From NCBI GenBank assembly GCA_002338715.1, contig DDIR01000092.1, positions 1 to 20,750 on the forward strand: a DNA stretch of 20,750 nucleotides, in the 5' to 3' direction. The position numbers and the translations under genes are program-made. Positions 1-8,763 of the stretch are shown piece by piece (position 1 is the stretch's first letter; each line of letters opens with the position of its first letter). The notes under the pieces are model-generated. The model was not told where the DNA came from. It saw nothing but the letters and a program-made list of their open reading frames with translations, and searched no databases. Source of the stretch: Phycisphaerales bacterium UBA1845. GTDB lineage: Bacteria; Planctomycetota; Phycisphaerae; UBA1845.

Positions 1-42
1 CAGCCCGTGGTGAAAGCCGGGTTCGCCGCGTTTTCTGATTGG

Positions 43-1425
43 TTAGGCTGCGGCGAGTTGGAACGACTGCTTTCCCGATGCGTGCGCTGCAATTGGCGCT
101 TGCCGCTTCACCGACCGCTTCAAGAGTGCCCAGTGCATCAAGATCCGCGCGATTAGACGCGCGTGCAGGCCTTGCAGGCCTCGCGGGGTGCCTCGGCCCA
201 TTAGTTTGCGCATGATCAGGCTCAGGTTGAAACCGGCGACGTGTACCAGCACCCGCTTGAGGATGTTCGGGTGATCTCGCAAGTGTGTTCGACGCATCCC
301 GCCCGTGTCGTAGCAGTGGGCGAAACTCCGATCGATCAACTCCCCGCGTTTCTTCATCAACCGCTTCCCGCGTTCGCCTCGGGTGCGTCGGCGATTGGCA
401 TACACCGCATCGCGTTCCGCGCTCTTGCCCGTCCACCGGCGCTGGCCACGGTCCGGTTCACTGATGTATGTCCGTATCCCCGGACGGGCGTGCTCAAGAA
501 GAATCGCGTTACTGTGATAACCCTTGTCCGCAACGATCTCTGACAGAACCGTGTCACTAAGTGGCACTTTTGCATTGGCACCAGGAATAGCATTCGCCAA
601 CACTTCGACCAGGCTGTCGCCCGCTTGTTCCAACGTCTCGCCGAGGCTTGTCGTATCGCCACGGTTGGCCGGCTGGACCGTCACCGACACGATCGCACCC
701 GTCTTCATATCCACCGCGTGTTCGGCTTTGTGGGCCAGATGCGTGCGCCCATCTTTCATCTTCGTGATCTTCGCATCGGGGTCGTGCGGATTCTCCCAAT
801 CGTCGTTCGACCCTTTATTCTTGCGGTTTTTGTCGATGCGCACCAAGTCCTCGCGGGTCGGTGTCTCGATCCCCGAAGCCACCGCCAACCGCGTCAAGAA
901 AGCTTGGTAACTCTCACCTGTGTCCCGGCGAACGATGCTTCGCAGGGCCGCGTTGGCCTCCAACGTCGTTGCGTCTACGCCGATCGTCTTGCCGTCCAGC
1001 AACCCCGCATCCGCCAGCACACCCAACACCCAATCGAAAACTTCTTGATGAACCTCAAGGTCGAGCAAACGACGGTTGCGGGAGATCGTCGAGTGGTCGG
1101 CTGTCTGATCGGTCAGGTCGTAGCCGAGAAAACACCGCAACGCCATCGAGTCCGACACCCGCCAAGCGATCCCGCGCTCCGAGTCGATACCCTCGAAGTA
1201 ACCAATCAGAAGCATCCGGAAGTAAACCGCCGGCGCCAACGAAGGGCGACCAAACTTCTCCGCATAGAATCCCCGGCAAGCCGCTTCAACGAAAGCATCA
1301 AAGCCATTGTCATCCAGGATTTGGTTCACCCGATCATAAAACGGATGGCCCGCCGTCAGAGGAAGATCCGCCGTAGCAACCCAAAAACTACTCTGCCGTT
1401 CCCGCTTGCGCGTACCCATCGCCAT
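43..1425 (-). CDS. IS1182-family DDE transposase
   Basis: This 460-residue protein would cut and rejoin the element's ends. It has an N-terminal transposase domain of the DUF772 type (about residues 50-125, with FYAEKFGRPSLAP and STISRNRR) and an RNase H-like catalytic core. The likely DDE triad is D151 in IGVDATTLEANA, D300 in IVADKGYHS and E362 in KRGELIDRSFAH. The length is normal for the family and no frameshift is seen. I chose the ATG at 1425 because GGAGGA (1431-1436, minus strand) sits 5-6 nt upstream; the longer frame would need a TTG at 1452 and lacks such a site. It fills the insertion sequence almost end to end. The triad assignment is by motif position only. Confidence 0.9.
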   Translation of the reverse strand: MAMGTRKRERQSSFWVATADLPLTAGHPFYDRVNQILDDNGFDAFVEAACRGFYAEKFGRPSLAPAVYFRMLLIGYFEGIDSERGIAWRVSDSMALRCFLGYDLTDQTADHSTISRNRRLLDLEVHQEVFDWVLGVLADAGLLDGKTIGVDATTLEANAALRSIVRRDTGESYQAFLTRLAVASGIETPTREDLVRIDKNRKNKGSNDDWENPHDPDAKITKMKDGRTHLAHKAEHAVDMKTGAIVSVTVQPANRGDTTSLGETLEQAGDSLVEVLANAIPGANAKVPLSDTVLSEIVADKGYHSNAILLEHARPGIRTYISEPDRGQRRWTGKSAERDAVYANRRRTRGERGKRLMKKRGELIDRSFAHCYDTGGMRRTHLRDHPNILKRVLVHVAGFNLSLIMRKLMGRGTPRGLQGLHARLIARILMHWALLKRSVKRQAPIAAHASGKQSFQLAAA

Positions 1426-1430
1426 CGCTG

Positions 1431-1436
1431 TCCTCC
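1431..1436 (-). promoter_or_regulatory. Shine-Dalgarno deciding the transposase start
   Basis: GGAGGA on the minus strand, 5 nt before the ATG at 1425. It argues for that start over the upstream TTG at 1452. Confidence 0.6.
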
Positions 1437-1624
1437 ATGACAAACCGAACAAAGCAATACGCCCTTATGATATCACGCGATGAAGAGTTTCACCACGGAC
1501 TGATAGGGCGACGCACACAATGAATCGCGCAGCGGTCATCGCCCATGTCAAATGCACGACATTCATTAGTAGACTCCTTCGTACTCTGCCGTGATGCAGC
1601 GGCCCCATGATCATCCGCTTGCTG

Positions 1625-4600
1625 CTATTGCGCGTACTCCGATAAGAACAATTCGATATTATCCGCGTATGCGTAGTTGAAATTTGCGTCGCTGCCTTTG
1701 AAGCTGATGTCGACGATGATCACGGCTGCGTCCTCGGGAAGATAGTCGCTCGTTTCCACCGGAAATAAGCCCGTCTGATTATCGCGCTCAAGTGGCGTGA
1801 CCTCGGGGAGGTTGACCGAAGCCAACACGCTGTCGTCGGCGCGGCGAACGATGAGCCTTGCGCTAGCTGCGTCGGTCTTTGCCAGGTCGCCGCCCATAAA
1901 TGCGGCGAACCTATACTTCACTCGACCGGTATCAATGGCCTCGCGCCAACTCGGATCGACAACAATCGTCTGCCGAATGGTACTCAATAAGTAGTCCGAT
2001 CCACCAGCAAAGAAATACAACCCTCGATCGGCCGGTCCCGGGTCGGATTCAGACGGTAAGTCGGTGGATTCACCATAAGCTCGAACCGCCACGCTGGATT
2101 CAACGAAGTTCCAATGTGGAATGCCGGACTCGTCGGAGAAAATTTCGGCGCCCGGGTTCTGTACGAGGTTTTCGCTGGTGCGCGTGGGCGATGCGGCTTC
2201 CCATTGGATTCGCAGTGTCGGCGGCCCATCTGTTAAGTTGGTGGGCGTGGCTCGCAGGACGTATCCCTCACCGGAAAGTGTCTCGGCGAGACTTAGCCGC
2301 TCTCCTTGGAATTTGGGCGTTCCTTCGGCAATAATGTCGCCAGCAAGGTCGAACAAACTCAAATGAACCCCCGGATCGAGCGACACAACGCCATCGAAAG
2401 ATGGATCACCGAAGAACGAAAAGTACTCGGCATACTTCAATTGCTTTTCAATTTCGACAGGCCCGGGCCTGATGATTTCCGGCGGAATGTTGCCCACCAG
2501 TATTGGCGGTAATTGGGTGGGATCGACGAGGGCGCCGTTGAAAAGCGTGTAACTTCCCACGTCACCATCGACCTTGACCAGATAATACACATCGGATTGC
2601 AATAGTACCTTCGCGCCTGCCGCGCAGCTTGCAGCGTCGACAACGCCGACCATAGCCCCCTGCGTCCCGTTGTCGTTGAGCAGATAAACGTGCATCGAGA
2701 CGGGAGCGGTATTCGCATAGATCGACACAAACGGGCTTCCAAAAAGCAGAACGGCTTCAGCATTGGACAAGCGGGCGCCGCGTACAATGTAATAATCGAC
2801 ATCCGAGGGAATATCGTTATGAATCGTAGCGTTGATTGTGACGCTAGGGTTGATGACGAATGTACCACCAATTCCGGAGGCAAACGAGTAAATGTATCGT
2901 GCCGCTGGCACATCGTTGTTCACTTCATAAACGTCCGTTCCCGTCGCGGGCGCACCGAAGCTGATCCCAAGATGGTACGCGTTAACGTCCTCCGCCCGCA
3001 GACCCAGTTTCAAGAGACCGCCCGGCACCTCGTAGCCAAGGATGCGTCCATTCGCGCTCGTTGCGTCATTGGTTCGTGAGAGGGCGCCACAGGTGTCACC
3101 AAGACTTTGGAGCGTGATCAACGACAGATCTCCGAGCCCGCCCGGATACTGGAGATTGATAAGAATATGGGCGGCGCCCGGTGACTCGAACTCAAAGAAG
3201 TCGTGATCCTGGGCATTTATGCTCAGATTAGGTTCATTATAGGGAGGGTTGTTGCCCAGATCGGTCGGGTCTGCGGGACCATTGTTCGGTTCGAATCGGT
3301 CGGGAAGATTCTCGACCCCGTCGGCTGCACTGTGGACTGCCGCGTAGGCGTCAATGATACGGGTGACGAATGCATCACCCCCTGGCTGGGACGTCTCAAT
3401 TAGTATTCGGGCGACGTCGTCAGCGCTCAAGGATGGATTTAGCGCCTTCATCATTGCAGCGACGCCTGCTACGAATGGAGCGGATGCACTGGTACCACCG
3501 AATGACGTGGTCGCAGGGTTCGGCTGAATCGCCGGGCCGGCGGGGTTGGCATTACCGGGAGCCGGTTGGGCCATTACCGGGATGTTTGTCGGGGCGAAGA
3601 TCGTCACACCGCTTCCGAAGTTGGAATAGGTTTGTTTTGTGGTTTCATTGGGTGGATCGTTCAGTGCACCGACGCAAATGACGTGTTCGAACGTGCATGG
3701 ATGATAGTAATTGTCGGGACCATCCACGTCGTATCCGACACCCGGATTGCCTCGGCCATTACCCGCGGACGCGACAAATACCGTCGCGGTTGCTGCGTTG
3801 ATATCATCAATGATGCTTCCATCGCGAAATGGGTTCCCGCCCCTGTCATCAATGCGGCACCAGACATCACAGTCCATTCCGAAACTCATCGAGACTACGT
3901 CGGCACCCCAGGCGATGGCTGTTCGGATCGCGCTATTGCGCGTGTCCTTCGTTCCATCAATTCGAAACAACATCGGGTCAGCTACTTGACCACCTACGCC
4001 TGCGTCACCCAACCGATTGTCCAGAATTCCGGTGGCCACACTGGTGGATCCCGTTCCATGCCAAAAGCACGGCGTATTCGCACATCGCATCAGGCTGGGA
4101 CCGTCTGCAACGGAGTCTCCGTCACCGCTGAAGTCTGCTTGTATCGGGCGGATTGTGGGAAAGTCGCTGTCATTGCCCAGCATCGGGTCGACTCGCCCCA
4201 TACCGGCCGCGTCCAGCCAAAACCCGCTATCGATGATCGCGACACGAACACGGCGCTGGATGCCGTGCGCCGCTACGAACTGCCAAGCCAGCGCGACGTT
4301 GGAATTGCTTGTATTCATTCCCGTCCCAAAGTGCGTTTCGGAGAGTCCATTCTGAAAGGTACCGGCTCCTGCCGCCGGCGTAGGTCGCTCCTGCGAATTC
4401 AGCAAGACTTGGTACGCACCCGCGGGAAAAGGCACCTGGTCGGCGTGGCTGATCCAATCCGCCGACACGCTGTAACCGGATGCCTTGGCGTCCAAGATTC
4501 CAGCGAAGGTTCGCAGTCCTGCATCAGACGAAAATTCCAATACTCCCTCAATGCCGGCGTCCGTGGCATCCTCAACGACGCGCGAGGTATCGACCCCGTC

Positions 4601-5050
4601 CAGGTCAATCATGACCACAAATGTGTTCGCAGCGCGCTGTTCGGCGGTTAGCGTGCTTCCCAACTCGGGAGGCGGCTCGGGAATGGTATTGTCTCGCAGA
4701 ATCGTTCCATTGTACCGTTCGATGAATTCAAGCAATTCGGCTTCGCTCTCGGTCTGGACGAGTACGAGGCCTTCGACGAAGTCGCTTTGCACGCCCATTG
4801 CATCGCGAGAAGCGGCAATGAATAGCGACTCACCACCAATGTCGGGAATGGTTTCCTGTTGCGGAATAAGTTCCTCGTTGACTACCGCCTTAAACGGGGC
4901 ATCGGGATCCGGTGAAGGGCTCGGCGAGGGCGAGGGCGAGGGCGATGGAGAAGGAGAAGGAGAAGGCGACGGAGAAGGCCCAGGCACTTGATTGCAAGCA
5001 CCGGTTGATGCAAGCACTATGATTGCAATGACGATTGACATTCGACTCAT
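1625..5050 (-). CDS. Lipoprotein-like S8 subtilase, tandem copy 1
   Basis: A 1141-residue serine protease predicted to be exported. It has a hydrophobic N-terminal signal ending at Cys19 in STGAC (lipobox-like, but with Thr at -3), eleven Pro-Ser pairs, then a propeptide-like domain (about 55-190). The peptidase S8 domain spans about 265-580, with D274 in VAIIDSG, H331 in FWHGTG, N431 in SAGNG as oxyanion residue, and S521 in GGTSASAP. Two pre-peptidase C-terminal-like beta domains follow (starting at DRFEPNNG and DVYEVNND). The end is a probable jelly-roll/CBM-like domain opening with NLVQNPGAE. The ATG at 5050 follows GGGAGG by 7 nt; the longer frame needs a TTG. It lies 40 bp downstream of its paralogue in one operon. 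Substrate is unknown; a role in extracellular protein turnover is inference. Confidence 0.88.
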   Translation of the reverse strand: MSRMSIVIAIIVLASTGACNQVPGPSPSPSPSPSPSPSPSPSPSPSPDPDAPFKAVVNEELIPQQETIPDIGGESLFIAASRDAMGVQSDFVEGLVLVQTESEAELLEFIERYNGTILRDNTIPEPPPELGSTLTAEQRAANTFVVMIDLDGVDTSRVVEDATDAGIEGVLEFSSDAGLRTFAGILDAKASGYSVSADWISHADQVPFPAGAYQVLLNSQERPTPAAGAGTFQNGLSETHFGTGMNTSNSNVALAWQFVAAHGIQRRVRVAIIDSGFWLDAAGMGRVDPMLGNDSDFPTIRPIQADFSGDGDSVADGPSLMRCANTPCFWHGTGSTSVATGILDNRLGDAGVGGQVADPMLFRIDGTKDTRNSAIRTAIAWGADVVSMSFGMDCDVWCRIDDRGGNPFRDGSIIDDINAATATVFVASAGNGRGNPGVGYDVDGPDNYYHPCTFEHVICVGALNDPPNETTKQTYSNFGSGVTIFAPTNIPVMAQPAPGNANPAGPAIQPNPATTSFGGTSASAPFVAGVAAMMKALNPSLSADDVARILIETSQPGGDAFVTRIIDAYAAVHSAADGVENLPDRFEPNNGPADPTDLGNNPPYNEPNLSINAQDHDFFEFESPGAAHILINLQYPGGLGDLSLITLQSLGDTCGALSRTNDATSANGRILGYEVPGGLLKLGLRAEDVNAYHLGISFGAPATGTDVYEVNNDVPAARYIYSFASGIGGTFVINPSVTINATIHNDIPSDVDYYIVRGARLSNAEAVLLFGSPFVSIYANTAPVSMHVYLLNDNGTQGAMVGVVDAASCAAGAKVLLQSDVYYLVKVDGDVGSYTLFNGALVDPTQLPPILVGNIPPEIIRPGPVEIEKQLKYAEYFSFFGDPSFDGVVSLDPGVHLSLFDLAGDIIAEGTPKFQGERLSLAETLSGEGYVLRATPTNLTDGPPTLRIQWEAASPTRTSENLVQNPGAEIFSDESGIPHWNFVESSVAVRAYGESTDLPSESDPGPADRGLYFFAGGSDYLLSTIRQTIVVDPSWREAIDTGRVKYRFAAFMGGDLAKTDAASARLIVRRADDSVLASVNLPEVTPLERDNQTGLFPVETSDYLPEDAAVIIVDISFKGSDANFNYAYADNIELFLSEYAQ
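4913..4978 (-). repeat. Pro-Ser hexanucleotide repeat (11 units)
   Basis: Eleven consecutive Pro-Ser codon pairs form a flexible spacer between the predicted membrane anchor and the propeptide of protease copy 1. Codons are CCN plus TCN/AGC, mostly imperfect GGCGAG/GGAGAA-type hexamers on the plus strand. The paralogue has a shorter Pro-Ser/Pro-Thr version, so length is variable, probably through replication slippage. Confidence 0.85.
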
Positions 5051-5057
5051 AACAAAA

Positions 5058-5063
5058 CCTCCC
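5058..5063 (-). promoter_or_regulatory. Shine-Dalgarno of protease copy 1
   Basis: GGGAGG on the minus strand, 7 nt upstream of the ATG at 5050, within the 40-bp gap between the two protease genes. It decides the start and implies independent re-initiation within the operon. Confidence 0.65.
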
Positions 5064-5090
5064 AATTACTGAGCAGTTCACGCACTCTCG

Positions 5091-8000
5091 CTACTGCTGA
5101 AATTCCAAAAGGACCAACTCGAAGTTGTCTGCATATCCGTCGTTGAATTCACCGTCCGGACCGTTGAAGGTGACGTCGACGTGCATCTCAAATGTCCCGA
5201 AGGGCAGGTAGTCGACGACTTCGACGGGCAGCAGACCTGTTTCGTCCTCGCGCTCCAATCGCGTGACCGACGGCAACTTGACTTGATCCAGAATTTGTTC
5301 ATTCGCGTCCACGAACGTCAGTGTCGCCGACGCGCTGTCGCTTTCGCCAAGGTATCCACCCAGATATGCCGCGAATCTGAATTTGGCGCGCCCTTCATAG
5401 ATGGGTTGTTGCCAGTCGGGTGCAACAAAAATGGATTGCCGCATGCCGCTTATCTGATTGTTACCGCCGGCGAAGAGGTGGAATCCGCGATTGTCGGGAC
5501 CGGGCCCTGTTGTTGACGGGTACCCCTCCTGATCGTCATAGAAATAAAGTCTCGGTAGTGGCAGGTCGCCAAACGCAGACCACTCGGACAAATCTTCCTC
5601 ACCCAGGACAACCTCAGCGCCGGGGTTCAAGATCAAATTCTCACTCGTGCGGGATGGTGCGACGTCATCCCACTCGAGGTCGAGCAGCATCTCATCTTCA
5701 CTGGAAGGCATCAGCGGGGTCACCCGCAGGGCATAGATTTGATCTTGCACGGTCGAAAGTAGGTCCAATCGCTCCCCCAAACCCGATTGCGCCTGACCTT
5801 GAGCGATGAAGTTATTGTCGAAGTCAAACAGTTCCAGATGCAGATTCGGGTTGCCCACATCTATGGCACTGAATGCGCGGTCAGCGGCAAACACCAAAAG
5901 CTCTGGAAAACGGATCGCGCGCTCAACCGGGTCGCCAGGATGAAGTACGGTATAGACATGGTCGCGAGCGAGAATGGGAAGGCGCAAACGGCCCCCGTCT
6001 ACACCATTGCTCAGGGTGTACCGACCCGCTGTTCCAGCAACGGTGACCAGGTAGTAAGCTTCGGAATCCAAGCGCACGGCCAATGGCTGAGCCGCGCAGC
6101 TTCCTCCGCCCAACGAGGCAACCAGCGTCCCCTTGGTATTGTCCGGATTGAGCTTGTTCACGACGAGCGTAAGCGCCGATTCATTGCCAAAAACTTTTAG
6201 GGTCGGGACGCTGCCCAAGAACAGGATATCCGCAAAGGTTGGCGTGACGCCTCGGACGATGTAATGGTCCTGTTCAAAGTTGGAATGCAAATTGACCTGA
6301 ATCGTGAATCGCGGATCAATGCCCAACCTTTTGAGCAGTCCGGAACCCACACGCTTCAGCGAGTAAATCCACTTCGCAGTGGCGTCGGTTTCGTTGGGTT
6401 CATAATCGTCCGGTGCCAATATCGCAGAAGTAAAACTGATCCCGAGGTTGTAGGCATTAATATCCTGGGCATCGATGCCGAGCTGGATTGGTCCTCCTGG
6501 AACACGGTAGACAAATTGGTGTCCACTGCCACCTCCCAACGACCCGTCGCTGACGTATGTGGGCATGCCGCACTCGCCCAAACTTTCTACGTTGAGCAGC
6601 GCGAGATCACCGAGGGTGACAGGGTATTGAAGATTGACCGTCATGGTCGAACTTCCCGGCGACTCAAATTTGAAGTAATCGCGGTCTCGCTCGTCGAGAT
6701 TGAGGTTGGCCTGGTTGTAAGGCGCGGGCGCCGCAAGATCGGTAGGGGTCAGGTCGTTACCGGCGCCGGCGTCAAAGCGATCTTCGACAATGGCAATGTC
6801 AAGAGCTGCACGGCGCAATGCCGAATATGCGTCGATATAACGGGTAACTTGTCCGGCACCGGGATAGGCGGTCGCGCGAATAATCTCGCCAACCTGATCG
6901 CCATTGAGATTCGGATCGATGGCCTTGATCATCGCAGCCACACCGGCGACGAAAGGCGTCGATGCACTGGTGCCGCCAAATGTCGCAGGACTTGCAGGTC
7001 CAGCCGGATTGTTATCGGTGGACGCCGGTTGCGCCATGACCGGGATGTTCGTGGGCGCGAAGATGTCGACGCGTGCGCCAAAGTTTGAGTAACCAATTTT
7101 GGTCGTCACGTCATTAGCGAGCGCGCCGACACAGACCACATGATCTTCGATGCAGGGATGAAAGAACGATGGATCGCTCACTTCGTATCCAGCTGCGGGA
7201 TTGCCCCGTCCGTTGCCTGCGGCGGACAGGAAAACGGTTCGGCTTCCGGCGTCGACCGCATCGCTAATCGGCGTGTGTTCTCGATCATAAATACGGCAGC
7301 CCTGATTGCAGTCGCCGCCAAAACTCATCGACACAACATCGGCGCCCCAAGCAACGGCAGTGCGAATGGCTCGGTTGATCTGATTACGCTGACCATTCAT
7401 CTTGAATAGCATGACGTCTGCAATCTGCCCGCCAGTTCCGGCGTCCCCAAGCATGTTGTTCAAGAATCCCGCCGCGACACTGGCCGCACCAGTGCCATGC
7501 CAAAAGCACGGATTTCCTGTGCCACAGGCAGTCACGTTAGGACCATCAGCGAAATAGTCATCGGCGACGAAATCGTATTGGACGGGATTCGCTGGAAAGT
7601 CGCTGTCTGTACCGCGTGAGCTGCCGTCGGTGTTGAGCCAGAATCCGCCATCGATGATCGCCACCTGTACGCGGCGCTGTATTCCGTGGGCCGCGAGGAA
7701 CTGCCATGCCGCAGTTACATTCGACGCGCTGCCCGACGCTTGAAATCGTGTTGTGGCAAAGGCGTCGGTGAATCCGCCCATCCCGTCGGGTCGTTCCTGG
7801 GTACTTAGGACGGTCATGGGAAACGCCTGGTTGGGATAGCTGACTTGAACAGGAGAAACGTCAAACCCCTCCGCAAACGCCTGAGCGACACCCGAAAACG
7901 TTTGCATTCCTGCTTCTGATGAAAACTCGTACAAGCCTTCAATTCCCGCAGCTGCGCCATTGGCAGCCAAGCCCGCCGCGTCAACCGCGTCGAGATTGAT

Positions 8001-8411
8001 GCGGACCAGATATTCTGTGGGCCGGCGCTGTTCATCGGTCAGCGTGATGCCCAAAGTGGCGGGTGGTTCAGGAACAGCATCGTCGTCAACGACCGAGCCC
8101 TCGAAGCGGTTGAGAAACGCTGTCAAATCTGCATCGCTGGCGGGACGCAACAAAATAAGCCCTTCGAGAAAATCGCTCTGCACGCCTTTGGCATCACGCG
8201 AGCAGGCGACAGTTTGTAGACTTCCCTCTGCGTCGGGTATGGCGGCTTGTTGCGGGGCTAGCTCCGTATTGATTTCCGGCTTAAATCGAGCGCCGGGACT
8301 CGGTGTTGGGCTTGGCGAGGGCGAAGGCGACGGCGTCGGCCCGGCCATTTCATTGCACGCTCCCGCCAAGACAATCAAGACGGTTGAAACAGGCATCAAG
8401 AATCTTCTCAT
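5091..8411 (-). CDS. Lipoprotein-like S8 subtilase, tandem copy 2
   Basis: A 1106-residue paralogue of the downstream protease with the same domain order. It has a signal peptide ending at Cys19 in LAGAC (lipobox-like, Ala at -3), a short Pro-Ser/Thr linker, and a propeptide-like region. The S8 domain has D254 in VAIIDGG, H305 in FWHGTG and S482 in GGTSAST, with SAAGNG supplying the oxyanion Asn. Pre-peptidase C-terminal-like domains start near DRFDAGAG and DDYEPNET. A C-terminal domain (about 925-1106) opens with NLILNPGAE. I placed the start at 8411: GGAG lies 8 nt upstream and translation begins directly with the signal peptide. The frame stays open to 8585, but that 58-residue extension runs out of frame through the stump of a third copy and would hide the signal peptide. 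All three catalytic residues are present, so activity is expected. Confidence 0.88.
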   Translation of the reverse strand: MRRFLMPVSTVLIVLAGACNEMAGPTPSPSPSPSPTPSPGARFKPEINTELAPQQAAIPDAEGSLQTVACSRDAKGVQSDFLEGLILLRPASDADLTAFLNRFEGSVVDDDAVPEPPATLGITLTDEQRRPTEYLVRINLDAVDAAGLAANGAAAGIEGLYEFSSEAGMQTFSGVAQAFAEGFDVSPVQVSYPNQAFPMTVLSTQERPDGMGGFTDAFATTRFQASGSASNVTAAWQFLAAHGIQRRVQVAIIDGGFWLNTDGSSRGTDSDFPANPVQYDFVADDYFADGPNVTACGTGNPCFWHGTGAASVAAGFLNNMLGDAGTGGQIADVMLFKMNGQRNQINRAIRTAVAWGADVVSMSFGGDCNQGCRIYDREHTPISDAVDAGSRTVFLSAAGNGRGNPAAGYEVSDPSFFHPCIEDHVVCVGALANDVTTKIGYSNFGARVDIFAPTNIPVMAQPASTDNNPAGPASPATFGGTSASTPFVAGVAAMIKAIDPNLNGDQVGEIIRATAYPGAGQVTRYIDAYSALRRAALDIAIVEDRFDAGAGNDLTPTDLAAPAPYNQANLNLDERDRDYFKFESPGSSTMTVNLQYPVTLGDLALLNVESLGECGMPTYVSDGSLGGGSGHQFVYRVPGGPIQLGIDAQDINAYNLGISFTSAILAPDDYEPNETDATAKWIYSLKRVGSGLLKRLGIDPRFTIQVNLHSNFEQDHYIVRGVTPTFADILFLGSVPTLKVFGNESALTLVVNKLNPDNTKGTLVASLGGGSCAAQPLAVRLDSEAYYLVTVAGTAGRYTLSNGVDGGRLRLPILARDHVYTVLHPGDPVERAIRFPELLVFAADRAFSAIDVGNPNLHLELFDFDNNFIAQGQAQSGLGERLDLLSTVQDQIYALRVTPLMPSSEDEMLLDLEWDDVAPSRTSENLILNPGAEVVLGEEDLSEWSAFGDLPLPRLYFYDDQEGYPSTTGPGPDNRGFHLFAGGNNQISGMRQSIFVAPDWQQPIYEGRAKFRFAAYLGGYLGESDSASATLTFVDANEQILDQVKLPSVTRLEREDETGLLPVEVVDYLPFGTFEMHVDVTFNGPDGEFNDGYADNFELVLLEFQQ

Positions 8412-8419
8412 CAATGTGT

Positions 8420-8423
8420 CTCC
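8420..8423 (-). promoter_or_regulatory. Shine-Dalgarno of protease copy 2
   Basis: GGAG on the minus strand with 8 nt to the ATG at 8411. It supports the short start against the in-frame extension to 8585. Confidence 0.55.
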
Positions 8424-8451
8424 GAAAAACTGACCAGGGTGCGTCATGTCG

Positions 8452-8571
8452 CTACTGCCAAAATTCCCATAGGACCAGCTCAATGTCATTCGTGTCTTCG
8501 TTGTTGAATTCACCCTCCCGGCTAAAGAACCCAACGCCACCGTTTGTCTCAATTGGCGGCACCTTGACTTG
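8452..8571 (-). pseudogene. 3' stump of a third S8 subtilase copy
   Basis: Read on the minus strand in the frame ending at the TAG 8452-8454, this gives QVKVPP..., then EFNNEDTNDIELVLWEFWQ and stop. The end of copy 2 is QVKLPS..., EFNDGYADNFELVLLEFQQ and stop, so the homology is plain at both protein and DNA level. The stump has 39 residues where the paralogue has 64, implying an in-frame internal loss of about 25 codons. Upstream of QVK the similarity ends and a TGA follows. The stump lies 40 bp from the copy 2 start, exactly the gap between copies 2 and 1. It is therefore the remainder of a tandem gene whose body was deleted. Confidence 0.75.
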
Positions 8572-8648
8572 CCGAAACCGCCCATGACGCTGAGCCTTGA
8601 CCGGTCACGATTGTGTTTTTGGAGGATTAATCGCCGGTAGGTGTCACT

Positions 8649-8694
8649 TGAAGCCCTTCAACCTATACGCGACAATTGGAAGTGAACCCCTTCA
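8649..8694. promoter_or_regulatory. Paired TGAA-N4-TTCA palindromes in divergent intergenic region
   Basis: Two near-identical short palindromes, TGAAGCCCTTCA (8649-8660) and TGAACCCCTTCA (8683-8694), sit 34 bp apart between the minus-strand protease operon and the plus-strand sigma factor. The shared core is TGAA-N4-TTCA. Such spacing is compatible with a dimer-binding operator controlling either or both transcripts. No confident -35/-10 pair was found nearby, so this is a candidate only. Confidence 0.22.
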
Positions 8695-8763
8695 GTCGGG
8701 TCGAAGAAATCGGTGGGTTCTTGGAAGCGTTGTCCTGTCCGGCACCCGGAAAGTCGTTTCCTG

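Larger units (their letters stand above)
1..1502 (-). mobile_element. Complete insertion sequence, IS1182-like
   Basis: The element is bounded by imperfect terminal inverted repeats. The left end reads CAGCCCGTGGTGAAA and the right end, read on the minus strand from 1502, reads CAGTCCGTGGTGAAA, a 14/15 match; a weaker match (TTCGCCGCG against TTCATCGCG) continues inward after a small gap. The single gene inside is an intact DDE transposase on the minus strand. The left boundary is the first base of the window, so a target-site duplication cannot be tested here; the right flank begins ATAGGGCG. The intact frame and near-matching ends suggest a recent insertion. Family assignment is from transposase features, not a search. 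Confidence 0.85.

Noticed and set aside
625..1440. 271-codon plus-strand frame antisense to the transposase
   Set aside because: Arg/His-rich composition with no motif; explained by the codon bias of the transposase on the other strand.
3566..4651. 361-codon plus-strand frame
   Set aside because: Fully antisense to protease copy 1, which has an intact S8 domain; the translation shows no domain and is Cys/Arg-rich as expected of a shadow frame.
4913..4978. Short hexamer array considered as CRISPR or satellite repeat
   Set aside because: Units are contiguous, in frame and encode Pro-Ser pairs inside a real gene; there are no spacers.
6264..7088. 274-codon plus-strand frame antisense to protease copy 2
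   Set aside because: No recognisable motif, no supported start; shadow of the real gene.
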